Source: Hepsetus odoe
Taxonomy: Eukaryota; Chordata; Actinopteri; Characiformes; Hepsetidae
Length of the DNA stretch: 64,000 nt
Assembly: GCA_017165825.1 (NCBI GenBank)
Contig: CM029393.1
Span: 2,791,520-2,855,519 of the forward strand
Reading direction: 5' to 3'
Every line of letters begins with the position of its first letter. Position 1 is the first letter of the stretch. The translations under genes were made by a program, and so were the position numbers. Positions 1 to 11,800 of the stretch are shown piece after piece. Under the pieces are notes generated by a model, which did not search any database, was not told where the DNA came from, and saw only the letters and a program-made list of their open reading frames with translations.

Positions 1-305
1 CGGGTTGCTGGATGAAGGGTTCAGAAAAGGTATAATGATGTTTTGATGCCACAGCACAGTAACAGACACATTACATGTCCACAGTCAGAATCCAGAAATT
101 TTAATAATGAACAATAATGAAAAAAAATTGCACACATTCTGGCCAGATGTTATGTACAGAAAAGCAGGATGACCATAAAGGCCCATAAACATTATAATCC
201 GTCCCATTCAGATCCTTTGGGGGGCAAAACTTTTGGGGGATCATGACAACAGTGGGTAGAGATTATACACATGCTGTTGATTTGTTGATTGCACATTTCT
301 CTCAT

Positions 306-376
306 AGCTGGGTTGGACTCCAGCACCCCCCCGCAACCCCACTTGGGACAAGCGGCAGAAAATGACTGACTTGATG
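306..376 (+). mobile_element. 5'-truncated retroposed tail module with 13-bp target-site duplication
   Basis: This 71-bp piece runs from agctgggttggact through gggacaagcggcagaaaatg, ending in TGAC-type repeats. It is flanked by identical 13-bp copies of acatttctctcat (293-305 and 377-389), the hallmark of target-primed reverse transcription. The same module occurs at 25103-25225 and 33659-33793 and as the tail of 41625-41858. Confidence 0.75.
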
Positions 377-566
377 ACATTTCTCTCATTACTAGTTTTA
401 CCTCTAATAAAACCATTTTTGTGCCCATTTTTTGAGACTTTTTTCATCAGTGGCTGCAGCAATTGGCTGGAAGTCAGAACCTCAACCATGTATTGGAAGA
501 ATGTGCACCATCAGCCTGAACACTCAGGATAAACATATATAAGAAGACAAAGTGCAAAAACTGCTG

Positions 567-722
567 TAACGTGGCTGTAAGGTTGCCCTGAGATGCCTTT
601 ACTGCTCCCTGGGTGCTTTGAATAGCTGCCCCCTGCGGCACGGTGTGTAGGGGTGAAAAGCAGAGGTCGCGTTTCACTGTCTGCTGTGCCGTGTTTCACA
701 ATGACAAATAGTCACTTTCACT
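567..722 (+). mobile_element. tRNA-derived SINE (family A), 5' truncated
   Basis: It matches the body and 3' end of the commonest SINE in this window: aggttgccctgag, tactgctccctgggtgcttt, tagctgccccctgc, gggtgaaa-gcagaggt and the tail aatgacaaatagtcacttt. The tRNA-like head with A and B boxes is missing. Confidence 0.75.
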
Positions 723-1130
723 CCATCACCAGACTGAACCTTTAACTATTGTTTTGTCTTTGATAACAACTCTGTTATTTTGCTGTGCCTTTTAAATTTT
801 GCATGCTATAAGTTTGCTGTAAATGGGCAGCGCTAAATGTATATTGTGAGAAAAATTACAGTCTTGGTGAACTGCCTTTTCTTCTAAAATTAAAGATATT
901 AATATGGGATTTGTCACCCTATGCTACAATAGCAGCCTGGACTCTTCTGGGAAGATTTTACACTAGATGTTGAAACATTGCTGTGAAGATTTGATTGCAT
1001 TCATCCACAAGATTATTACTGATGTCCAGCATGGATGTTTGATGACTAGTTCTGCATTCCAGTTCATCCTAAAAATACACAACAAAAATCACAAAGCTCC
1101 ACAGCCCAGTATTGCCTTTATGCCCCAGTA

Positions 1131-1325
1131 ATGCAGTGATTCCCAACACCTAGACCTTGGCGCCCCCTGGTCTGCGTATTTTAGGCTTTACTTGCTCCCG
1201 TCACACCTGATCCAACTAATCAGCTCATAAATGTCTTTCCTGTGCTGAAGTGGGTTTGTTAGAGCTGTAAAACACTAAATCTGCAAGGAAGGGGACTTCA
1301 GGACCTGCACAGGGAAACTTTGCAC
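1131..1325. mobile_element. hAT-type MITE, degraded
   Basis: The left end cagtgattcccaacacctag and right end aggaccTGcacagggaaact are divergent inverted repeats of the fish hAT MITE type (ttcccaac / gttgggaa ends, with cacacctga and gctgaagtgggt inside). I could not define a clean 8-bp target duplication. Confidence 0.5.
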
Positions 1326-2154
1326 TAGTTGACACTTTGCAGTGTGTGCCTCCCAACTGGTGGTAACCCTGTAGCCTGGATAAAGGCCTGCTAAATGATG
1401 AACTTTCCAGCATCCTACAGCGTCTCTCCCCACTTGACGTGTGTGTGTCTGTCTACACGGGTCTGGCTGCTTTGGTCTCCTGTGGCTAGTACTTGAGGAC
1501 CATCGGTGCTTTATAGCCATGACTGCGGTGGGCCTGCAGATGGAAGCAGCTGGAGCCACAGCTGGGGCAAAACAGCAGGAGCTCCTCATGTGCTGGACTT
1601 TATGATGGCCATGGAGAGCAGCTGCGGGATTTAGCAGGGCTCAACACCGGACAACCAATGTCTGCTTTGACGAGGCCTAGCATAAAACTTAGACCCCTTT
1701 TTTTTCCCAGATTTCTCCTAACTGACTAAACCCAGCTCATGTGATATCACGCTAACTGGTAATTAAAAGCAAAAGTAAATTATGAACTTTTAAGTTATAA
1801 GAGTGAAGAATACTCTTAAAAAATAAACTTCCAGCCCTAGTAAACTTAAAATGATTTTTACTATTGTTAAACAAATATGGATCTATAAAAGGTATAAAGT
1901 AACAACAGTCTGTGTCTATATAAAGTGAAAAGGATGGTATGTGATGTATATGAAATGGAGTTAAGAATACAAAACACAAGGGAAAAGGCGATTATAAGCA
2001 AAAAACAGGCAATTGTTTTTAATAAAGTAATATTAAGAATGCTTAAAATCATATAATATTGGCTTGATTTTGTTATTGCTTATCTTAATGTTTATTGTTT
2101 TAATAGGAATTTTAAATTCAGTATACCGTTCTTTAAAACTGTCTTTAAATTATG

Positions 2155-2203
2155 TGATATGATATGACATGATATGATATGATATGATATGATATGATAT
2201 GAT
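2155..2203. repeat. (TGATA)n pentanucleotide microsatellite next to a splice acceptor
   Basis: About ten tandem TGATA/GATAT units with one C substitution end about 30 bp before the acceptor AG at 2233-2234. Confidence 0.9.
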
Positions 2204-2234
2204 TTGACTATTTCTGTGTTGTTGTATGTTACAG

Positions 2235-2450
2235 CAAAATGACGGGCAGTTCACAGTGATCCAGCTGGTGGGAATGCTGCGTGGGATCGCTTCTGGAATG
2301 AAATACCTTGCTGACATGAACTATGTCCATCGTGATCTTGCAGCCCGGAACATTCTGGTCAACAGTAACCTGGTGTGCAAGGTGTCAGACTTTGGGCTCT
2401 CACGCTTCCTTGAGGATGACACATCTGACCCCACCTACACCAGCGCACTG
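2235..2450 (+). CDS. ephb2: ephb2 exon: kinase catalytic loop and activation segment
   Basis: The 216-nt exon starts in phase 0 after the acceptor ...gttacag (AG at 2233-2234) and ends at ...AGCGCACTG before gtgagt. It encodes 72 residues starting QNDGQF. HRDLAARN carries the catalytic Asp (HRD at 2328-2336), and DFG is at 2388-2396 with the metal-binding Asp. The activation segment includes DPTYTSAL, whose Tyr is the expected autophosphorylation site. All key kinase residues are intact. A TGATA-type pentanucleotide repeat ends about 30 bp before the acceptor. Confidence 0.96.
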
Positions 2451-5400
2451 GTGAGTAGCTTTCTTAATACAACTTGATTAAACAAAACAAGCACCGAATG
2501 TTTATCAATGCAGAACTTGCTTTAATATTACAATAGGATTTTACATTTTAAAAATCACAGGAAATAAAAGTGTCTTTTCCAGATATATTAATCAAAAGCT
2601 ATCAAAAGTTTCTATCTTAAACTTTATTGCTTTGTTATAGGGAGGGAAGATCCCCATCCGATGGACTGCTCCAGAGGCCATCCAGTACAGGAAGTTCACC
2701 TCCGCAAGTGATGTGTGGAGCTATGGCATCGTCATGTGGGAGGTGATGTCCTATGGAGAGAGACCATACTGGGACATGACCAATCAAGATGTAAGTACTT
2801 TCTATTTGTTACCTCTCTTTTACCTTTAAATATTTACTCCATAAGTTACTAAGTAATTTTGTGAAGATTAGTACATCATTTTATGACTTATTGCTTTTTC
2901 ACAGAATTTTGTTTACAATTTCATTGCTACTGTTAAGTTTGACCTCTAAAGGTTAACCTAGCCTTGGCGTGAGCTTGGATTAAAATTTCAGTTCAGTAGC
3001 TCCCCCTTTTCCTGCTGTAGCACTTCTGCCAGAGATAGTTGGTGGGTCTCTCTGTGTGACGATACAGCTGTGGGTGAGTGATGGATGAGAGCAGTCCTGC
3101 AGTTCAGTATCAGAGGGGAGGAAAAACGCAGCACTGGTGGTGCATCATAAATATGCCAGCAAGACACCCCACACCATGTGGGGCCCAGCCTCAGAGTCTC
3201 GGCTGTATCAAAGTTTGCAGTGCCTGACATATCAAGCATCCTCCTATTCCAATACCCTGGAAAATTCCCATTCAGTAATCACTGTAGTCTGGTTGTGGAC
3301 TGCAGGCTATGTTGATGTATGTGGACAGCTGTTTTTGTATGGCTCAATGGACATTCTTGCTCTTTGATGTCTGTGAATTGTCTCACAGATGGTCCAAACT
3401 GGTCATGAAATGTTTCCTGCCTTTGAAAATAGCTTTTAATCTGTCTGTCAGTTTACAATAACCCATCACATTAAACCAAAGTATAATAGTCTAAGAAAAA
3501 CTGAAGGAAAAGGTGACAAACGTTGGCTACTATAATGCCTCAGGCCCTTTTTCTACATCCCTGTATTCATATTATGAGGCCAACACTGGAAATGAGAGTT
3601 CTGACTTACCTTTTTATTCATAAAATAAAGAACAGATCTTCAGTTAGAAGGACAGTATTTCACTGAATTGTCTTCCTGACTTTCTGTGATGCAGAGTGAT
3701 AAATAGAACCTTAGAAACGTTTCTGAACGCCCCCATACCATTAAACATAAAGAGCTATCATTTAGTTATCATTCAAATCAGTTTGGAAAAGAAAACCATT
3801 AAGTCATCATTTGTGTTGAAACAAGATACAATATACTCCAAGTATGTTGTAGCTGCTTTATTGCAATTAAACATTAAAGCATTTTGTTCTTACTTATCAG
3901 TGAAAGATTCCACAAAAAAGGCTTTTGGCAGGCAGTAATATTGTGCTTTAAGGGCTGAGTAGGTTCTGTCTGATCATTTCCTGCAGAAGTAAATGAAACA
4001 CTAACACCCAGGTTTAATTTAAACTCCTCATATACTTATGTGTGAGTAAGAAACTTATTTCAAATGCATGGCACGGCTCCGCGCTAACTGTTCCTGCCCT
4101 TGACTGCAGCTTCCATTTGCAGCATCCCTCTGGGTGGCTGAGGCAAAAGCAAATTATGGGCCCAGATAATGAAAATAGTTTCAAATTGAAAGAGTGAACG
4201 CTAATGCGCTAAGAGAGAGCACAGATCGTGGCCGTTATCTTATTAGCGGCACCAAATAGCGTTCTTTGGCCCCCATTGGGCCTAGGGTGTGAGGTGGCTG
4301 GATGAGATTAATCAGGCTTTGAATGGAGCTCCTTAATGTCTGCTATAATGAGCTGGAGAGTGGCAGGTCTCACTCGGATCCTATAACCTTTGCTGTGGCC
4401 TCTTCCACTGTGCACTAAGGGACATGCAGAGATGATGCTATCACCAGAACTGTTGGAAACAAAAAGTGAATTGTTCATTGCTTGCATTTAATCCTTTTTC
4501 ACCTTGTATCGTCTGTGATGTGTTCAAACTTTTGTGTGTTTGAATCCTTAAGTCATTAAAGAGTAGTTATTTCTACTCTTCTTCTCCATTAGAGGACCAG
4601 TAAAAGGCTGCTGGTATGTGAAACATATTCCTGCTAATATGTTCAAAATAGTAGTTTGGGATTTAAATATCTAAATAAATGTGATAACAGCATCAAAATA
4701 AAGTACTCTTCATTTTTGATTGAAAAAAAAAATGTTTTTTTTTAAAACAACCTACACCTAGCTAGCTATAATTTATTGACATTTTTAACATTTTGCCAAA
4801 TAACAACAATCTCATTCTTTGCAAATGAAGCGTGCTTTTTGAAAAAAAAAAGATTGTGTCCAGTATTTAGCTCATTTTTAGCCGGAATGAGGGCCTCCAT
4901 CCAAATCAGTCCTTTGATGAAAGGATTGGTGACTCCTGTTCTACGGCATATGAATTGTAGACAATGGCTGTAAATACTATACTAACAGAGAGGATGTTAC
5001 TGTCAGCAACATAAATATGCTCAGAAAACTGCAGCATCCATCTCTCACATGTACAGAGGTGGGGCAGTTACAAAGAAGGACAAGACAAATCTAAATACAG
5101 AGTGACAGCTGGAATTTCCTGTTACAACTTGCAGCATATCTTCCAAGCACAGAATTTCGTTAGTGTTTTGCTTTACCAGGCGGGTGTTAATCATGTTTGG
5201 CCTGACAGTAATTACATGCCTGGATATGAGTAAGAGCTGTGAATGGAAGCAGGCTGTTGCACAGTGTGTGTGTGGGTGCATGTGTGTGTAGTGTTGAGTG
5301 TCAGGAAATTATTTAGAGTCCTTAAAAAATGCTTTTAAAATGAGCAACTTTCTTTTATTAAAACCTTTTCTTTTAATTATTATTGGTTAAAAACTGTCCG

Positions 5401-5841
5401 GCACTTTATATTTTATGGCTCTGAGTTGAAGGGTACTAACCAGGTGTCGTCTCCCCTTTGCTGCATTAGCAGTCTCTGCTCTATCCTAGTTGTTAGTGAC
5501 CAGGCCCTAGCATCAGGTTGTGTGTTCAAATCTCTGACCAGTAGGTTACCCTTAGGTATTAGCAAGGTACCGTTCCCTATCACTGCCTCCTGATTGGTGG
5601 ATATGGCTGCCCTCTGCTGCACGGTGCATGGAGTAAATGCATGTATTTTGTTGTGGTTCAGAGTGTTGTGCTGTGTCACTTTCACTTCACTACATGTTGG
5701 AACATATGAAAATTATTGAAGCTGTGTGTCCACAATCGCAAACCCGTGTCAGCAATGGACGAACCTTAAAGTAACTGACCTCATTAATTAGACTGACTGT
5801 ATCTAATTAATAACCTTTGCATGTGTGTGTATTAGCATCAA

Positions 5842-5880
<39 letters not shown>

Positions 5881-8800
5881 GTTGTTGTTGTTGTTGTTGT
5901 TGTTATTATTATTATTATTATTACTATTATTACTGTTATTGCTATTATTATTATTATTATTGTGTTGTTGTTGTTGTTGTTGTTATTATTACGACTGCTG
6001 TTGTTGTCATTATTATTATTACCATCACCATTATTAATAATAATATGAATAATGATGGTAACGATATTATTATGATTGTGATTATGATTATTATTATTGT
6101 TGTTGTTGTTGTTAGTATTATTATTGTTATTATTATCGTCATCAAAATAATTGTTGATGTTTTATTCAGTTTAGGGGTTTGCTTAAGTTTGAGTGGCAGA
6201 GAACTAACTCATTTGAAATAACAAGCAAAAATAGCAATACACTTCTGTGTGTAAGCTAAAAATAACTGTATGTATGTGTGGTGATAAATGGCCTCCCTGG
6301 GTCTCCTTCAGACAGAGATAATGATCACAGTGTGTTTATGAAGCGAACAGATCAATTCTCAGTCTCCTGCAGCTCTGCCTGTTCACCAGAGTTCTGCCAG
6401 TACAGGAACGCACACAGTAGCCCACTTAAAAATTAGTTTGTTTTTATAAAAATGTATCATGGGTATTGTCAGTATTTCTAAAACTTGGAACAAATGTTTG
6501 TATCACCCTCAAATATCACCTGGCAGACCACTGAAAGCGTATGGTGATGCCAAATGCAGATTGCCATTGGAACAACGTGCTTAGCAATCCTTGCCCACAG
6601 CTGACCCCTTGGCCTGAAAACACTCAACAAGGGGATGAATTTTAGCCAAGTTCCACTTCAGACTTGTAGTAGTGTATAACACACAGGATTGTTTAGTTCA
6701 ACAGAATGCAAAGTCGTTTGGGTGGACGAGAATTGATTTGTTTCGCTCAAGATGTTTGGACAAAATACTTACTGGAGGCTTATTGAAGTTTAGTACTTTT
6801 ACTTGGCAGAGTTTTGGCGAAACTGTTGGTGAAATTAACAGAACTGTCATTTCAAAGCTTTCCTCATCAAGCAAACCAGTTAAAATCAATAATAAATAAA
6901 GAAAACACTTGGGTTGGTGACGGACCTAAAATGAGCGTGAGAGTGAGAGGAAAGTGAATGTAATTGTCTGTGAAGTAAACTTTTTCTCCAGCCAACACAC
7001 AATGTGTGAACAAAACTAAGACTGGACAATAACAGTGAGTTTTTATCCAAACACAGTTTTAATTCTAAAGTGGGCATGAATAATTAGAAATTTTAAAATT
7101 CCACCAGATCTGTGTATTGGCCGGGCCCTGTTTTTGTATTCTTTGTATTCTGTGGTCAGGGAATGACCACAGAGATAATAGCTGAAAGGATGACAGATTG
7201 CTGGAGTGCTGACAGTTGTATCGATGCTAGATGGATGGATGGATGGATGGATGGATGGATGAATGGATGTCTGGCCATAATATTATTATATTATGTATAA
7301 TTGTATCATCATTATAAACACACTTGAATCTGTGTTTCTCCTCAAACAGGTGATAAACGCCATTGAACAGGACTACAGGCTGCCCCCACCGATGGACTGT
7401 CCCAGTGCCCTGCACCAGCTCATGCTGGACTGCTGGCAGAAGGACCGCAACAACCGGCCCAAATTCAGCCAGATCGTCAACAATCTAGACAAAATGATTC
7501 GCAACCCTAACAGCCTGAAAGCAATGACCCCTCTCTCTTCAGGGTACAGTCACAGTCATCCCTACACAAAATTACTGCAGCTTCTCTAACCCTTAAGAAT
7601 GTTTAAGTGTGTCTGGGGAAAAAACTATATTTTTTCAGTATTGATGATTTCTCGTAATTCGTAATTTTTCGGGAAGTAAAATGCTAATTCTGGTGTAACA
7701 CTAAAGTCACTAGGTATACAATACAGAATTGTATTTATAATTGTTAAAAGCCAATCAGTGCTGCTTTGGGTGACTGGCTAGACTTCCTCCCGCTCTCACT
7801 GGTTAGCATGTAATAAGAGTACACTAACATCTATAGCACCAAAGTTCAAAAAACAACAGTTGTTCAAAGGTTTTGCTGCTAATAATGGGTTAAATAGTTA
7901 AAGGCATAACTATAATATAATAGTTAAAAAATCTAATAAAAATGTAAACATGTAAACATATTTTAATATGTGTGAAACCATAAACAGGAAAGCAGAAGGT
8001 ATTTTTCGCTAATCTTGGACATGGAAGAATGGAATACAATATCTGTATTTTTTCCATTATTCCAATAAAGGGGAAAACCCATATATGGCATATGATAAGC
8101 CTGTGGTTTAAACAGCTTCTATTTAAAGAGACTATTTTCTCAGACACATTTTTTGTCATTATACCTGGCCTTGACTTAGGATATGCGTGTGGAATATCAT
8201 TGTGTGTTTGTGTGTATGTGTCTGTCTGAGAATGATCACAGCTCACCTCTTTGCCAGCCATATGCCGACTCACTCCCATGCATCTGTCGAGGCATATTTA
8301 AAACCTAAATGGAATATGACCTCAATAGGAATATCTTAAAAACATTTTCTGTAGGAAGTCTATTGCCATAATGTTTGCAAACCCTTTGATTTCACTTTCA
8401 ATCGCACCAGCACAGCTCATCCGTGCCAACCAATTTGCTTAGTTGTTGCTTTTGGCATCGAGCCGCAGTGTGTAAATAAATTCTGCTTGGGTTTGATAGA
8501 CTGAGGTGTTTTGTCCAAGGCTGGAAGCTGTCTTTAAATACATACTGTAGAAGTCAAACACATCGGGAAACACCTTTGTTCAGGTCTGCTTAATGTGAAG
8601 GTCTTTTGCTTCGGCACCTATTGAGGTACAGAAAATTATTAGCATTGAATAGTAATGAGTGCATAAAGTTTCAAGGTTGTATATGCAGAATATGCAACAT
8701 GATGAAAAAACCACTGATGCATGGATCGGAAGATTGTGGGTTCAACTCCCTCACCAGTAGGTTGTCCTGAGGTACCCTTGAGCAAGGTACTGTCCCCGTC

Positions 8801-11800
8801 ACTGCTCCCCAGGCACTTTCAATAGCTGCCCTCTGCTGCACGTGTGTGTATGGGTGAAATGCAGAGGTTGAAGTCACTTTCACCTCACTGTAATTTTTAA
8901 TTTTAAATTTTTGAAATGTCCAGTGATGGACTGGCAACCTGTCCATTGTCTTTCTTCTCTCTTTGCATTATTAGCCCTGGAACAGGCTCCAGCATCTCCT
9001 AAACACCTGGTTGGCATAAGTGGTTCAGAAAATTGATTCTTATTTTTTATTTTGCACAACTAGTTAACACATAACCAGTTACTTTGTTAAGTCGTGTTCA
9101 TGCTAATTCATGGGGTAATAAGTTCCTCTAGCCAATAAGTACATTCTGATGATTTACTTATAATGCATTTCTTAATTACATAATGTGTCATTTTCTCTTG
9201 CTGGTAAAAGAACCTCAAATACAACACTGCAATCATTTAGGAAAAAAGTGTTTTTGACCCCTGATACCAGGATAATAATATTCATCTGAAAGTCAAGATG
9301 CTCATGGCATACAGATCTCATTTGATGGCATACAGATCTCAGACAAATTCAACATCAGTCAACAGAATTCTAAAAGTGTAAAAGACATCATGTTCACGAT
9401 TGGTGTATGTGTTAATGTGTCCAATCTCTGTCCTGTGCAGTGTGCACTTGCCTTTGCTGGACCGTAGCGTGCCCGATTTCTCCAGCTTCAGCACTGTGGA
9501 CGAGTGGCTGGATGCCATCAAGATGGGCCAGTACAAGGACAACTTTGCCAATGCTGACTTCACCAGCTTTGAACTGGTCTCGCAGATGACTATGGAGTAA
9601 GTGCAGCTAAAAAAAGAAATACAACACCAAGTCCTGTTATAAAATAATTAATAGGAATTCATCAAAAAGTGAAAAAGAGAATTGTAGCTGTATAAGATTC
9701 CAAATTGATTAAGAAATCAGTGTATTTCAGCTCCTGGGCCATGGTAGGACTGTTTGGTGTTTGTTTGTTTGTTTGTTTGTTTGTAAACAGCAAGAATGGT
9801 AAATATAAACATTTAAGCAAGGATAGTTTAATACTCAACACCTTTTATTGTAGTATTTGCAGCTACTTAAATCTATATTTTCAGTGCCAGTGTAAATCTG
9901 TCAAACCAACTTCAAAATCCACATATAGTTAAAAAGATATACAAATACCTATTGCTCCATGCATGGGAACTTTAAATGAGCAGCTACCGCTTTTGTGATC
10001 TATGCTCCAAACTTGGTTGCTGTCAAACAACATCAGCGATCTCATTAGATGAGCGGGGGGAAAATCTGCTGAGGCTTTAGTGAACCATTGTTCAGACCAA
10101 AGGTTGACAAAAGTAAGGAACCCCCTGCAGTCAATGTCAAGAATTTAGTTCAAAATAAATTAAAAAAAAACAACAACAAATCTGTAATTAGGACAAGTCA
10201 AATGAAGTCAAGTAAGTTTTTATTCATTTCAACCATATACACAGTACACAATGAAACATAACATAAGACAACATAAGGCTCATATAGACAGCTGTACACA
10301 GTTCATGGATAGTCATATCTGTACTGCACAGAAGTGGTGTTATGTATCATTATATTCAAATGTTCAAATATTTTTTTAATATTTCATTAAAACATAAAAG
10401 ATGATAAATAGTTATATTTCAAATTCATTTTGGATGTTATAATTTTATCTAAAACAACAAGAAGATTAATAGTGCACTTAGTTCCACACAAAATGTGCTG
10501 TGATTTGGATGCTTTATATGCTTGAAATGCACCCAAACTCAACATAAAAAAAAAAACTATTAACAAAATATCCTAAATGTTAATGTAAATGTAGTTGCTA
10601 GGATTGATATAAGACCATTAGCTATCACAAGGCTGTCATGGACTGGTGACGGGTCCAGGATGCTTCTCTGGCTATATCCCTATGAGACTGGGTTAGATTT
10701 CAGCACCACCCAACTCAGCAAAAGTGGTTAAGGTAATGAGAGTGAGAGCTATTACAGAAAGGGCAGCGGTTGCCTAGTGGTTAGGGACTAGGCTCCAGGA
10801 TCGGAAGGTCTTAGGTTTGAATCCCAGACCAGCAAGGTACCGTCCCCATCTCTGCTCCCCAGGTGCTTTAAATTGCTGCAACCTGCAGCATGTGTGTGTA
10901 TGGTTGAAATGCAGTGGTTGAGGGCAGGGGTGGCCTAGTGGTTAGAGAGTTAGGGAGTTAGTTGCCCCTGCTGCATGATTGAATATTGTGGCTGTGTGCT
11001 GTGCTGTGTTTCACAATGACAAAAATAGTCACTTTCAATTTCAAAATAGCATTTCCTAGATTTATTATCTTATGTCTTAATAGTAGGAAAATTGCCAGTG
11101 TTTCCTAAATTAAAAATAAATATCCATCCTGAATATGATCAAAGAAGCATCCTGAATAGTAACTTTTAGGACAATTGGCTGTTCTATAAAAATTGGAATA
11201 ATCTGTCCTTACATGCTTTTACATGAAGAACACAAACGCCTATTCTTTGTACGTTGCACATAAGTCACATAAGTTTGGTATACAACACGCATGCTTTTTT
11301 CATCAGAAGGACAAAGCAAGAGAGAAAATGAATGTAGTGTATGGAGCTCAGGTTTGGAGAACATCCAGGTTTAAACCCCAAAGTCAGCACAACTCTTTGA
11401 TTCTCCACATGACTTCATAACTGCTGACTATTGTTCCTTTGTTAAGCTCTTTTCCCTGCAGTGTGAATATTTTTCAGCATGTGTAATGCTCTTTTGCTGT
11501 GTTTGCTGCCATCTTTCAAGACAAGGCACAAATATATTACTGTGATTGCAACCAGTAACAGAGGAGGTCTAATGTGGAATATTTCCCACTAATGATCAAG
11601 ATCAAGAAGAACTTACTCTAATCCAAATAATATACAGACAGTGGAATGAAAAAACATTTCTCCAGAGCGTCAGTGCAGCCAAGGCCCAGCAGTGTTTACA
11701 AGTACACATAGTACAAGTAACCATAGACTACAGATGCTCTGCCCTTGCTTGTATTCCTTCACATCAACTGTCACTATGTTAGATAAGCTTTACAGAAAGT

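Larger units (their letters stand above)
1..2234 (+). other. ephb2: ephb2 intron (left part cut by window)
   Basis: Non-coding sequence upstream of the first visible exon. It holds a retroposed tail (306-376), a SINE fragment (567-722), an unassigned repeat-like stretch around 930-1075, a hAT-type MITE (1131-1325) and a TGATA repeat at its 3' end. No exon is visible in it. Confidence 0.7.
2791..7349 (+). other. ephb2: ephb2 intron, 4.56 kb
   Basis: Non-coding. It contains a candidate conserved regulatory block near 4040-4440, a family A SINE (5487-5694), a 300-bp trinucleotide tract (5841-6136) and a GGAT repeat (7230-7269). No alternative exon is supported. Confidence 0.8.
7544..9440 (+). 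other. ephb2: ephb2 intron, 1.9 kb
   Basis: Non-coding. It contains a family A SINE (8697-8893), a degraded SINE tail (8923-9035), and a short local duplication of a 17-bp word around 9304-9341. Confidence 0.8.

Noticed and set aside
930..1075. Possible DNA-transposon fragment (ctggactcttctgggaagat and following)
   Set aside because: It resembles a repeated fish sequence, but neither boundary, terminal repeat nor target duplication could be seen, so no call was made.
5817..6221. 134-codon open frame rich in Tyr/Cys/Ile and overlapping Leu-rich frames
   Set aside because: Produced entirely by the ATT/GTT trinucleotide tract; no start context, splice sites or family similarity.
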